A stretch of 64,000 nucleotides of DNA from Pyxidicoccus xibeiensis. GTDB taxonomy: Bacteria > Myxococcota > Myxococcia > Myxococcales > Myxococcaceae. How positions within the stretch are numbered: position 1 is the first letter of the stretch; each line of letters begins with the position of its first letter. A program made the translations under genes and the position numbers. Positions 9,368-17,581 of this stretch are shown here, piece by piece. Location: contig NZ_JAJVKV010000022.1 in NCBI RefSeq assembly GCF_024198175.1, forward strand, positions 62,001 through 126,000, given 5' to 3'. The notes beneath the pieces are model-generated. The model worked only from the letters and a program-made list of their open reading frames with translations. It made no database searches and had not been told where the DNA came from.

Positions 9368-10614
9368 GTCGGCAAGAACGAGCGGAGAAGACAGAGGCGA
9401 AGGGACGCACCCGCGCCGCGCCGCGCCGCCAGCGCGAGAACGAGCTGGTGGTCTTCCTGGGCCCCTCGCTGCCCGCCGAAGAGGCGCGGAGGCTGGCGCC
9501 GTGCACGGTCCTTCCCCCGGCGCGGCAGGGAGACGTCTGGCGTGCGCTGAGCCTCCGCCCCCGGGCGCTGGCCCTGGTGGACGGCGTCTTCGAGGCGCAG
9601 CCCTCGGTGTGGCACCACGAGCTGCTGGCGGCCCTGGAAGCCGGAGTGGCCGTCTTCGGCGGCGCGAGCATGGGCGCCCTGCGTGCCGCGGAGCTCGGGC
9701 CGCACGGCATGGTGGGCGTGGGGCGCATCTTCGCGTGGTACCGGGACGGGGAGGTGGTGGACGACGCGGAGGTGGCGCTCCTGCACGCCGACGCGGAGCA
9801 CGGCTGGCGGCCGCTCACGGTGCCGCTCGTCAACGTGCGGCACGCGGCCGAGACGGCGCGGGCCGCGCGGGTGCTCGGGCGGGACGACGCTCGGGCGCTG
9901 GTGGAGGCGGCGGAAGCGCTCTTCTACCAGGAGCGCACCTGGCCCCGGTTGCTGGAGGACGTGACTCCGCGCTGGAAGCCGTCCACGCGCGCCGCGTGGA
10001 GCGCCTGGTTCCCCAGCGGGGCCGAGGACCTGAAGCGCAAGGACGCCATCGCCTGTCTCCAGGCCGCCGCGGAGTGGGTGGCCTCCGGAGCGCCCACACA
10101 GGAGGGGGCGCGGCAGTCCCCCTCGTCGCTGGTGCGGCGGCGCAGGCTGGTGGACGACGTGACGCGGCTCCCCGGGCGGACGGTGTCCTCGGGGCGCGTG
10201 CTGGAGTCGCTGCGCGAGGCCCCGGACGCGGTGGCGCTGGCGGAGGCGGGGCTGCGCCGGGCGCTGCTCGCGGGGCATGCCCGGACGCTGGGGCTGCGCG
10301 TGTCCGCCGCCGAGGTGGCCGAGGAGGAGGCCTCCTGGTGGAACGAGCGGCGAGTCGCCCCCGGGAAGCGCGAGGCCTGGCTCGCCGCGAGCGGGCTGGA
10401 CGCGCTGGGGCTGCGGCGGCTGTGCGAGGAGCGGGCGCTGGAGCGGCTCGTCCTGGCGCATGCGCCGCGCCTGCTGCCGGACGGCCCCTCCTGGGACGAG
10501 GCCCTGGCCGCCGAGGCGCGCCTGAGCGGGCGCTGGGCGCAGGCCGCGCGGGCGGTGGCGGACCGGGAAGAGCCCGGTCTGGAGGACCCGACGGGGGACG
10601 TCGGGTCGGACTGA
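9364..10614 (+). CDS. tfuA: TfuA-like protein, partner of YcaO
   Basis: A 416 aa TfuA-like protein. The N-terminal TfuA core is clear: VVFLGPSLP, LPPARQGDV, VDGVFEAQPSVWHHELL, GVAVFGGASMGALRAAEL, VGRIFAWYRDGEVVDDAEVALLHA and PLTVPLVNVR. TfuA partners YcaO in trifolitoxin-type and thioamide systems, where it is thought to supply sulfide or allosterically support YcaO (established for McrA thioamidation in archaea; mechanism only partly known). The protein is longer than a minimal TfuA: residues from about 215 on are an Arg/Ala/Leu-rich helical extension without a recognised domain. It begins inside the YcaO stop (GTGA, 9364-9367). A hairpin just downstream marks the likely end of the unit. Confidence 0.9.
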   Translation: MSRQERAEKTEAKGRTRAAPRRQRENELVVFLGPSLPAEEARRLAPCTVLPPARQGDVWRALSLRPRALALVDGVFEAQPSVWHHELLAALEAGVAVFGGASMGALRAAELGPHGMVGVGRIFAWYRDGEVVDDAEVALLHADAEHGWRPLTVPLVNVRHAAETARAARVLGRDDARALVEAAEALFYQERTWPRLLEDVTPRWKPSTRAAWSAWFPSGAEDLKRKDAIACLQAAAEWVASGAPTQEGARQSPSSLVRRRRLVDDVTRLPGRTVSSGRVLESLREAPDAVALAEAGLRRALLAGHARTLGLRVSAAEVAEEEASWWNERRVAPGKREAWLAASGLDALGLRRLCEERALERLVLAHAPRLLPDGPSWDEALAAEARLSGRWAQAARAVADREEPGLEDPTGDVGSD

Positions 10615-10622
10615 GCCGGGGC

Positions 10623-10641
10623 ACCCACCTCGCGGGTGGGT
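10623..10641 (+). terminator. Hairpin after the YcaO-TfuA unit
   Basis: Perfect 7-base stem ACCCACC (10623-10629) and GGTGGGT (10635-10641) around loop TCGCG, 9 bases after the TfuA stop. There is no T-tract, so it is an imperfect intrinsic terminator candidate. Confidence 0.5.
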
Positions 10642-10845
10642 AGATACGTGACAAACCCACGGGAGAGGGTATGGTCAACCCTGGAGGTTGCCCTTGCCTA
10701 GCCCCGCTCCGTGGGTGGTTCCCGAGCCCCGCGTCATGTCCGTGCCGGCGACAGTCCGTGCCGTGCGCGTGGACGTGCGGGGAGGGGGCCTGCACGGCCG
10801 ATTGGGGCCGATGTGCCAGGTCGGGTGGGAGGGGGGGGAGAGGTC

Positions 10846-12756
10846 GTGAGGTCTGCGCCGTTCCATCCGGACCAGCTGGTCCCGGACAGCCAGGTGGGCC
10901 CGTGGCGCGTGGTGGCGTCACTGGGGGCGGGAGGCTTCGGCCGGGTCTTCAAGGTGGAGCGGGGAGGGCGGTACTACTCGCTGAAGATGGCGCTGCGTCC
11001 GGCGGGGCCGCACGCGACGGAGGAGGAGGACGTCAACGGGCGGCTGACGCACGAGGTGGCCGCGCTGCTGGCCTGTGCGCCGCACCCGAACCTCCCGCGG
11101 CTGCACGCGGTGGACCGGTGGCCCGAGCCGCCCGACGGCTACCTGTACTTCGTCACCGACTACGTGGACGGCGAGACGTTCCACGAGTGGCGCTGGCGGG
11201 TGAAGCCGACGGCGGCGCACCTGCTCGCGGTGTTCACCGAGGTGGTGCGGGTGGTGGCGGACCTGCACCGGCGTGGGGTGCACCACCGCGACCTGAAGGG
11301 CGACAACCTGCTCATCCGCCGCGAGGACGAGCGGCCCTTCCTCATCGACCTGGGCACGGTGCGGCTGCCAGGGGCGACGACGCTGACGGTGGGGGTGGCA
11401 CCGGCCTCGCCGCACCTGCTGCCGCCCGAGTGCGTGGCCTTCCTGCGCGAGGGCACGTGGCAGCAGGGCGCGCACTTCGACGCGGGCGTGCCGGGAGACC
11501 TCTACGCGCTGGGCGCGCTGCTGTACGAGGCGCTCACGGATGGCTACGCGTTCGACCCGAAGCTCTCGTATGACACGCTGCTGCCGGCGATAGAGCTGGT
11601 GACGCCGCGAGCGCCGCACCTCGTCAACCCGAAGGTGCCGCGCGCGCTGAGCGAGGTGGCGATGCGCCTGCTCGCGAAGCGCCCCGAGGACCGCTACCTG
11701 GGCACGGAGGCGCTGCTGCAGGCGCTCTGGGACGTGGCCAAGGAGAAGCGGCAGCCCGCGTGGAAGGTGTCGCTGGACAGGCCACCCGAGGCGGCGGCGC
11801 AGGGGCCCGGCGCGGACACGCCACGCGTGCGGATGCTGCCGGAGCGGGTGAGAGAGCCGCTCGAGCTGATGAAGCCGCTGGAGCCGGTCGAGTCCGCCGA
11901 GGTGCTTGCACCCGAGGCCATCGTCATCGCGCCGCCAGTCGAGGCGAAGGCGCCCGAGGTCGTATCGCCCGTGAGCGAGGTGTCCGGGCTGGTGAGTCCC
12001 GGAGCCGGTGGGGTGGAGCCTCCCCCGGCCGCGCCGGTGCCCAGGCGGCGCGGGGCGCGTCGGGCGGTGGTGGTGCTGGGGGTGGGCGTGCTCCTTTTCG
12101 TGGCCTTCGGGCTGCCCCGTCTCGCGCCGTCAACAGGGGATGTGGCGGCGCCCGTTCCCTCCTCCCCTTCCGAGAAAGGAAGTTCCGCTGTGACGAGCCG
12201 TTCTCCTGCTTCGCCTGAAGAGTCCTCGAAGAGTTCCTCCACGAGCAGTGCCCTGAGCCGGGCGGCGGCCGCCGCCACCTGTATCGGCCTGGCCTGCGCC
12301 AGCGGTCCCCAGGAGCGGATCGCGCCTCCGGAGAAGGAGTGCTCGCGGGAGGCCATCGAGGTCATGGAGGAGCTGGCCTTTCCTGGACCCACGCTGCTCG
12401 GCACCGACGAGCGAATCACGCTGGTGCCCAGGAGCTTCGACAACATCCCCGCTCCTCCAGATGGCGGCCATGTCGTCTGGTACGTGGAAGAACAGCTCGA
12501 AGGCCGGGGGAGGGCCATCGTCGAGGGAAGCCGCTTCTACGGGCAGGTCTTTCACGGGAAGGATCGCTTCTTTGGCTGGGTCACCGCGCTGGAGACGCCC
12601 GACGGGAAGCGCTATTCCCTCTGTGGGAACATCGTGGCCGACAATGAAAGAGATGTCCTGGGGGTGCCGTATGCCGAGGGCAGTACCCCTGAGCGGCCGA
12701 TGGTCAATGCCCGGATGAGCCTCGCGACCACGTCGCGCTTTGGAAGGCTTCGGTAA
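10846..12756 (+). CDS. Membrane-anchored Ser/Thr protein kinase (Hanks type)
   Basis: A 636 aa eukaryote-like kinase. The kinase domain (about residues 20-300) has the glycine loop GAGGFGRV (27-34), catalytic-pocket Lys47 (YSLKMAL), HRD at 147-149 (HHRDLKGDN) and DLG at 168-170 in place of DFG, so it looks active. A Pro/Glu/Val-rich linker leads to one membrane helix (about 407-425, VVVLGVGVLLFVAFGL). The outer part has a Ser-rich stretch and a domain of about 130 aa with paired Cys residues of unknown function. GTG 10846 is preferred because a long purine-rich ribosome site (gggagggggggggagag) sits just upstream; a start at 10711 would add 45 Arg/Gly-rich residues that look like non-coding sequence. 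The DUF2381 gene follows at 54 bases, a common pairing in myxobacteria. Confidence 0.9.
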   Translation: MRSAPFHPDQLVPDSQVGPWRVVASLGAGGFGRVFKVERGGRYYSLKMALRPAGPHATEEEDVNGRLTHEVAALLACAPHPNLPRLHAVDRWPEPPDGYLYFVTDYVDGETFHEWRWRVKPTAAHLLAVFTEVVRVVADLHRRGVHHRDLKGDNLLIRREDERPFLIDLGTVRLPGATTLTVGVAPASPHLLPPECVAFLREGTWQQGAHFDAGVPGDLYALGALLYEALTDGYAFDPKLSYDTLLPAIELVTPRAPHLVNPKVPRALSEVAMRLLAKRPEDRYLGTEALLQALWDVAKEKRQPAWKVSLDRPPEAAAQGPGADTPRVRMLPERVREPLELMKPLEPVESAEVLAPEAIVIAPPVEAKAPEVVSPVSEVSGLVSPGAGGVEPPPAAPVPRRRGARRAVVVLGVGVLLFVAFGLPRLAPSTGDVAAPVPSSPSEKGSSAVTSRSPASPEESSKSSSTSSALSRAAAAATCIGLACASGPQERIAPPEKECSREAIEVMEELAFPGPTLLGTDERITLVPRSFDNIPAPPDGGHVVWYVEEQLEGRGRAIVEGSRFYGQVFHGKDRFFGWVTALETPDGKRYSLCGNIVADNERDVLGVPYAEGSTPERPMVNARMSLATTSRFGRLR

Positions 12757-12810
12757 TACAGCGGCAGGTCCGTCCTCGCGCTGACTGGTTCCTCCTGGAG
12801 GCCCTCCGCC

Positions 12811-13722
12811 TTGCGTGGCTCGCCCTCGTTACTTCTTCTCACCTGTGGATTGCTGCTGGCGCGAGGCGCCGTCGCCGCCGTACCCATGGGGCCGCTGGAG
12901 GGAGTCCGTCGAATCGAGCTGCGGGGAGATCTGGTGTCGCCCCTGCCCGAAGTCCATATCGCTCCCGGGCTTTCGACCACCGTGTTCTTCGATTCACGGA
13001 TTCATCCTGACTCGGTGAAGCTCGAGGGACGGGAGCGTTTTCATCGATTGGGAATCGCGGATGACAGCCTGGCGCTGATTCCCTCGGAAACCTTCCGACC
13101 CGGTGAGCGGGTGCGGTTGGAGGTTCGGTTCCGCGAGGGAGGCCATCCTGAAAGGGCTGCCGTGATGCTGGTGGTGGACGCGGCCCGGGTCGATCGCCAA
13201 GTCGAGTTTTTCCGGAACCCACGCACGCCCGAGGCCTGTCGCCAGGAGGTGGAGGAACTGAAGCTGACCATCCAGCAGCAGCAGCGCGAGCTCGAACGGC
13301 TCCGTGCGAGCAAGGCACGGCCAGGAGACATCGAAGCGTTGATCGCGTCCGTGGAGGGCTCGGATCCCTTCCGCATCAAGACGCTGTCCTACCAACGGGT
13401 CATCAGCCCGTCTCGCTTCGCCATCTCGAACGCGAAGGTGGTCACGATGGCCAGCCGGCTGCAGGCGCTCCGGTTGCAGGTGTCGCTGCGGGAACAAGGC
13501 GCCGACTGGACAGCAGTGGGCGCATCACTCGTGGATGCCCAGGGGCGGGCCGTGCGGGTGCGCTCTCCATGGCAGCGAGAGCCGTTGAAGCCTGAGATGT
13601 CCCGCTCCGTCGTGGTGGTGCTGGAGGATGCGTCACCTCTCAGGAAGGGGCGCTACACCCTCAAGCTGTGGGATGAGGGGGGCGGTCGGAGCATGACCAT
13701 CGAGGGCCTCGAAGTGCATTGA
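12811..13722 (+). CDS. DUF2381 (TIGR02268) secreted protein
   Basis: A 303 aa exported protein of the Myxococcus-specific DUF2381/TIGR02268 family, function unknown. It has a signal peptide (SLLLLTCGLLLARGAVA), a beta-rich N-terminal half with PLPEVHIAPGLSTTVFFDS, a central coiled coil at about residues 145-170 (EVEELKLTIQQQQRELERL) and a beta-rich C-terminal half ending in KLWDEGGG and MTIEGLEVH. In myxobacterial genomes members often lie next to Ser/Thr kinases, as here. The TTG at 12811 is the first usable start, with GGAGG about 9 bases upstream. Likely periplasmic; it may act with the extracytoplasmic part of the adjacent kinase (inference). Confidence 0.8.
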   Translation: MRGSPSLLLLTCGLLLARGAVAAVPMGPLEGVRRIELRGDLVSPLPEVHIAPGLSTTVFFDSRIHPDSVKLEGRERFHRLGIADDSLALIPSETFRPGERVRLEVRFREGGHPERAAVMLVVDAARVDRQVEFFRNPRTPEACRQEVEELKLTIQQQQRELERLRASKARPGDIEALIASVEGSDPFRIKTLSYQRVISPSRFAISNAKVVTMASRLQALRLQVSLREQGADWTAVGASLVDAQGRAVRVRSPWQREPLKPEMSRSVVVVLEDASPLRKGRYTLKLWDEGGGRSMTIEGLEVH

Positions 13723-13743
13723 GCGCCTGTCTGGCAAGGGCAC

Positions 13744-14664
13744 TCAGTCCAGGAAGCGGCGCTCCCAGCGGAGCCTGTCCGCTGGCTTGAAGTCGTCATG
13801 ACGGAGCTTCTCCGGATTGTGGTGATAGAGCCACGGTTCCAGGACGCGGGCCAGCTCGCGGTACTCCGGCAGGTTTTCGCCCGCTTCCAGGTCTCCTGCC
13901 TGGGGCCACGTGCCCAGCGTCACGACGGCGCGGTCTTCCGGGAGTTGTTGGAGGTTGGTGTCCGGCGAGGACAGACGCGCGCGCAGGGCTTCATCGCTCC
14001 CCAGTTCCCCCATCACCTGCGGGCCCAGGAACGTCAGCCAGTACGCCCCGGGAATCCGGGTGCCGATGTCCCAGCTGACGTGCTCTTCGAGGACATCCAC
14101 GCCGGGATAGCGGAAGCACAGCTTGTTGAGGGGGCGGGTGACATTGACGAACTTCCCAAACGTATCGAATACGAGACTGGCATAGCCGGAGTCGAAGGGC
14201 AGGTGAGAAGCCAGTTCTAGCGCCAGCGCGCGCGTGTGGCCGGGACCCCGCTGCTCCAGGAACTCCGTAGGCAGCCAGAAAGACATGACAGAAGCACGTC
14301 TGGGGTCGTCAAACTGGCCGGGTTCTTCGCGTGAGATGCCCTCGTACTCGAATTGGAAATCCCTGTGCTGATAGATATTGACGTTGTCTGCCAGGGTGAC
14401 GAAGGCCCACTTTCCACCAAGCATTGCCTGTCGCGTACGCTTCCAGGCGGAGTCATCCATGCTCTGCCAGTCGCCCTCCCTGTCTGGATACCACGCCAGT
14501 GTCCGTGGCCCGACGGCATGGATGTAGGTATCCAGTGCGCGCACTGCGCTCGAGGCAAACTGCTGGTGGGAACGGTGCATGAAGAACCGGATGATGAGTC
14601 CATTCCGGAGGAGCACAGGGCCGTCTTCGGTAGGGACCTGGATGCCTGGGTATCGTTCGCTCAT
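13744..14664 (-). CDS. DUF3396 immunity-type protein (copy 1)
   Basis: A 306 aa cytoplasmic protein of the DUF3396 (type VI immunity, TsiV-related) family: blocks FWLPTEFLEQRGPGHTRALA, DSGYASLVFDT, CFRYPGVDV, GAYWLTFLGP and the end LRWERRFLD are shared with the second copy downstream. Its ATG overlaps the stop of the upstream lipoprotein by four bases (ATGA at 14661-14664), so toxin and immunity are co-translated. It presumably neutralises the toxin domain of that lipoprotein. The second DUF3396 gene (15490-16404) is clearly homologous but far more diverged than the toxin N-termini, as expected when immunity genes co-evolve with toxin tips. The role is inferred from family and context. Confidence 0.82.
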   Translation of the reverse strand: MSERYPGIQVPTEDGPVLLRNGLIIRFFMHRSHQQFASSAVRALDTYIHAVGPRTLAWYPDREGDWQSMDDSAWKRTRQAMLGGKWAFVTLADNVNIYQHRDFQFEYEGISREEPGQFDDPRRASVMSFWLPTEFLEQRGPGHTRALALELASHLPFDSGYASLVFDTFGKFVNVTRPLNKLCFRYPGVDVLEEHVSWDIGTRIPGAYWLTFLGPQVMGELGSDEALRARLSSPDTNLQQLPEDRAVVTLGTWPQAGDLEAGENLPEYRELARVLEPWLYHHNPEKLRHDDFKPADRLRWERRFLD

Positions 14665-15455
14665 TTGAGTGTGCCTTTAGGAGTCACCCGCACCGGAGTT
14701 GCGTCGAAAACCTTCTTGTAGGCCGCGCCTTGGTTCTTGACGTTGAGAGAGTTTCCAAGGGGATAGTCTCGCCACTTCGGCTCGTTGTCTTCAGGGCAGG
14801 GGAATTTGAAGTCGTAGACGCGCTGGGCTTGGAGCGGGTCGCCGGTGTGGATGACGACGTCGGGTATCACCGAGCCGGCCAGTTCCTTGCCTCCAGCACG
14901 AAGCATCTCCAGCTCTCGCTCGTGACGGATGCGCTCCAACTGCCGCGAGTCGGGGTGGAGGCGGTAGCGCTGCTCCAGGCCATAGCGTCCGGGGAAGGCC
15001 TGGCTCAGCTCCTCCTCGGTGCACTGGAGGGCGAGCGCATGCTTCGCATCGCCCAGCCGCATGCCCCGGGTGCGGGGATTCTCCCGGGTGCCGCCCACCA
15101 CCTCGCTGCACTCCTCCCGGGTGGGATGCCTGCCGCCGAACTCCCTCCGGTTCACCTCTGCGTCGGCCCGCTTCGCGCACTCCACCAGGATGTCCTCGAT
15201 GCGCTTCTGGACCCGCGCATCGAGCTCCTCCCAGGCCTTGACGGCCGAAGCCGCCTCCACGGCCCGCCTCTGAAGCGAGGCGCCCGCCTCCTTCCCGGAC
15301 AGCACGGCACACAGGGCCGGGTCGCGCTCGCAGGTGGCACTCACCGAGTCCACGGCCTGCGCATAGCTGCCCGGCCCACGCCGGGCAGGGCTTCCCGCCC
15401 CACACCCCACGGCGAACAGCAGCACCAGGCCAACATCCAGTCCGCACCGCCGCAT
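14661..15455 (-). CDS. SitA-like (DUF2380/TIGR02269) lipoprotein toxin, copy 1
   Basis: A 264 aa lipoprotein. The signal ends in a lipobox (LLFAVGC, acylated Cys18). The long helical middle (residues 30-190) is nearly identical to the neighbouring copy. The C-terminal part has IPDVVIHTG (Asp199) and VYDFKFPC (Asp215, Lys217), a plausible PD-(D/E)xK nuclease core, then a variable tail of about 45 residues. This fits TIGR02269/DUF2380 lipoproteins, which I recall being classed with SitA polymorphic toxins that Myxococcus passes between cells by outer membrane exchange (family knowledge; assignment by motif only). A DUF3396 immunity gene overlaps its stop. ATG 15455 starts exactly at the signal peptide. 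Nuclease activity is inference. Confidence 0.78.
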   Translation of the reverse strand: MRRCGLDVGLVLLFAVGCGAGSPARRGPGSYAQAVDSVSATCERDPALCAVLSGKEAGASLQRRAVEAASAVKAWEELDARVQKRIEDILVECAKRADAEVNRREFGGRHPTREECSEVVGGTRENPRTRGMRLGDAKHALALQCTEEELSQAFPGRYGLEQRYRLHPDSRQLERIRHERELEMLRAGGKELAGSVIPDVVIHTGDPLQAQRVYDFKFPCPEDNEPKWRDYPLGNSLNVKNQGAAYKKVFDATPVRVTPKGTLK

Positions 15456-15468
15456 CAGCCCCTCCCAT
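14843..15468 (-). repeat. Tandem duplication block, copy A
   Basis: About 626 bases nearly identical to 16583-17208 (offset 1740). I found about seven mismatches by eye. The block covers the 5' three quarters of the toxin gene and the bases just upstream of its start. Similarity falls sharply at the toxin 3' end and in the immunity gene. Confidence 0.9.
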
Positions 15469-15489
15469 CACGCACTCCTCGCGCGAAGT

Positions 15490-16404
15490 CTAATCGAGGA
15501 AGCGTCGCTCCCACCGAAGCCAGTCGTCCTGTCGGAAGTCCGGGTTGAAGGCCGCGTCAGGGCTGCGGTGGTAGAGCCAAGGCTCCAGGAGGCGCGCCAG
15601 CTCGCGGTACTCCGGAAGAGTATCGCCCGCCTCCAGGTCACCGGCCCGAGGCCACGGCCCCAGCGTCACGACGGCGCGGTCGGCTTCCAGTGGCTGAACG
15701 GTGGTGGCTGGCGAGGACAGTCGGGCGCGAAGCCCGTCCACCCCGCCCAACTCCCCGAGCACCGGCTGCCCCAGGAACGTCATCCAGTAGGCCCCGGGAG
15801 CCCGTGTGCCGATGCTTCGATGGATGGAGTCATCCATGAGGTCCATTCCCGGATAGCGGAAGCACATGCTCCGGACCTTCCGAGTCACACCGACGAGGTC
15901 CATGAGTGCATGGAAGGAGAGGCTGGCGTAGCCGGAGTTGAAGGGCAGTTGGGAAGCCAGCTTCAATGCCAGCTCGCGCACGTGTCCAGGGCCGTGTTTC
16001 TCCATGTACTCCGTGGGGAGTTGGAAGCGGGCGAAGCAGGATTGCCCAGGCTCATCAACTGGTCTCGAGCCCTCCAGGAAGCTGCTGAAGTATTCGAACT
16101 GATACTCAGAGACACCGTTGGATTCGCTCGCCATCGTGACGAAGGGGTGCTCGCTCTCGAGCAGCTCCTTCTGGAGGCGCTCCCAGGATGGCGTGTCGAG
16201 CTTCGGCCAATCTCCTTCCATGTCCACGTACTGCGCCAGCGTCCCTGGAGCCAGGGCCCGTTGGAATATGTCCAGCGCACGCAGGATGGCCGGCCCGAGT
16301 CCCCGGTGGGAGCGGTGCATGTAGAAGCAGAGGCTGAGTCCCTCACGGACGAACACATAGCCGTCTTCGTTCTGTACGCGGATCCGCGGAGGGTGCTCAC
16401 TCAT
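15490..16404 (-). CDS. DUF3396 immunity-type protein (copy 2)
   Basis: A 304 aa homologue of the protein at 13744-14664, sharing LPEYRELARLLEPWLYH, GAYWMTFLGQPVLGELG and LRWERRFLD but differing in many internal blocks (for instance the region after FVTMA). No signal peptide, so cytoplasmic. Its ATG overlaps the stop of the second lipoprotein toxin by four bases (16401-16404). It is the expected cognate immunity protein of that toxin. The gene lies 34 bases beyond the start of toxin copy 1, so all four genes could be one minus-strand transcript, toxin-immunity-toxin-immunity. Confidence 0.82.
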   Translation of the reverse strand: MSEHPPRIRVQNEDGYVFVREGLSLCFYMHRSHRGLGPAILRALDIFQRALAPGTLAQYVDMEGDWPKLDTPSWERLQKELLESEHPFVTMASESNGVSEYQFEYFSSFLEGSRPVDEPGQSCFARFQLPTEYMEKHGPGHVRELALKLASQLPFNSGYASLSFHALMDLVGVTRKVRSMCFRYPGMDLMDDSIHRSIGTRAPGAYWMTFLGQPVLGELGGVDGLRARLSSPATTVQPLEADRAVVTLGPWPRAGDLEAGDTLPEYRELARLLEPWLYHRSPDAAFNPDFRQDDWLRWERRFLD

Positions 16405-17195
16405 GGGGGAAATCCTTTGGGATTGACCAGCCTCGGCATGACGCCGAAGACCTCATGGTATGCCGCCCCCTGATTGTGGACTCCGAGTGGATGTCCATGA
16501 GGGTAGGTCCGCCATGAGGGTGGATTGGTATGAGGGCAGGGGAACTTGAAGTCGTAGACGAGCTGAGCCTGGAGTGGGTTCCCGGTGTGGATGACGACGT
16601 CGGGTATCACCGAGCCGGCCAGTTCCTTGCCTCCAGCACGAAGCATCTCCAGCTCTCGCTCGTGACGGATGCGCTCCAACTGCCGCGAGTCGGGGTGGAG
16701 GCGGTAGCGCTGCTCCAGGCCATAGCGTCCGGGGAAGGCCTGGCCCAGCTCCTCCTCGGAGCACTGGAGGGCGAGCGCATGCTTCGCATCGCCCAGCCGC
16801 ATGCCCCGGGTGCGGGGATTCTCCCGGGTGCCGCCCACCACCTCGCTGCACTCCTCCCGGGTGGGATGCCTGCCGCCGAACTCCCTCCGGTTCACCTCTG
16901 CGTCGGCCCGCTTCGCGCACTCCACCAGGATGTCCTCGATGCGCTTCTGGACCCGCGCATCGAGCTCCTCCCAGGCCTTGACGGCCGAAGCCGCCTCCAC
17001 GGCCCGCCTCTGAAGCGAGGCGCCCGCCTCCTTTCCGGACAGCACGGCACACAGGGCCGGGTCGCGCTCGCAGGTGGCCGTCACCGAGTCCACGGCCTGC
17101 GCATAGCTGCCCGGCCCACGCCGGGCAGGGCCTCCCGCCCCACACCCCACGGCGAACAGCAGCACCAGGGCAACATCCAGTCCGCACCGCCGCAT
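16401..17195 (-). CDS. SitA-like (DUF2380/TIGR02269) lipoprotein toxin, copy 2
   Basis: A 264 aa lipoprotein with the same lipobox Cys18 and almost the same first 200 residues as copy 1. The putative nuclease residues Asp199, Asp215 and Lys217 are kept (VYDFKFPC), but the tail after Cys220 differs in most positions (HTNPPSWRTYPHGHPLGVHN against EDNEPKWRDYPLGNSLNVKN). That matches polymorphic toxins, where a conserved carrier is linked to changing tips and matching immunity genes. The ATG at 17195 opens the signal peptide; a longer frame upstream runs antisense through the next gene and is not real. It is first in the four-gene array. Confidence 0.78.
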   Translation of the reverse strand: MRRCGLDVALVLLFAVGCGAGGPARRGPGSYAQAVDSVTATCERDPALCAVLSGKEAGASLQRRAVEAASAVKAWEELDARVQKRIEDILVECAKRADAEVNRREFGGRHPTREECSEVVGGTRENPRTRGMRLGDAKHALALQCSEEELGQAFPGRYGLEQRYRLHPDSRQLERIRHERELEMLRAGGKELAGSVIPDVVIHTGNPLQAQLVYDFKFPCPHTNPPSWRTYPHGHPLGVHNQGAAYHEVFGVMPRLVNPKGFPP

Positions 17196-17208
17196 CAGCC
17201 CCTCCCAT
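16583..17208 (-). repeat. Tandem duplication block, copy B
   Basis: Second copy of the 626-base block at 14843-15468. It ends at the same point upstream of the toxin start (cctcccat), after which the sequences are unrelated. Confidence 0.9.
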
Positions 17209-17304
17209 GAGCCCTCCACGTTAATCCACCCAAGCCGCACCCCCGTCCCGCCATTACACTCCCGGGAGCGTGCCCGGCCCCGGGCGCGAGGAGGCAGGCA
17301 ACCC

Positions 17305-17544
17305 ATGTCCCGGATGCTCCAGGACGACATCGGCCGGTGCGACTTCATCGACGTCCTCGAGGAGGCGGTCCTCTTCCGCCGTCCCGTCGCGGTGCAGCTG
17401 CGCGCCGGGGACACCTTCATCGACCAGGTCATCGACGTCGTCACGGAGCAGGGGGACGACTTCGCCGTCTTCCGCTCGCACGCCCGGGTGCCGGTCGGCG
17501 ACATCCTCGCCGTCACCCGCGAGCCCCCCTCACCGCCGACTTGA
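17305..17544 (+). CDS. Small Rof-like (Rho-binding antiterminator-like) protein
   Basis: A 79 aa soluble protein. The layout CDFIDVLEEAV, LRAGDTFIDQVIDVVTE, DDFAVFRSH and VPVGDILAVTRE resembles the Sm-like fold of Rof (YaeO), which binds Rho and blocks termination, with the starting Cys-Asp, a middle strand ending in Gly-Asp, and a final D-I-x-x-V strand. The match is weak and from memory, so any Sm-like small beta-barrel is possible. ATG 17305 has a GAGG-type ribosome site 8-14 bases upstream. It ends 37 bases before the methyltransferase gene and is probably co-transcribed with it. Confidence 0.6.
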   Translation: MSRMLQDDIGRCDFIDVLEEAVLFRRPVAVQLRAGDTFIDQVIDVVTEQGDDFAVFRSHARVPVGDILAVTREPPSPPT

Positions 17545-17581
17545 GCCCCGCGCCCCGCCGTGTAGGGTGCCGCCCCGGCAG

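Noticed and set aside
10711-10845. N-terminal extension of the Ser/Thr kinase frame
   Set aside because: Arg/Gly-rich, low-complexity translation; a strong ribosome site points to GTG 10846.
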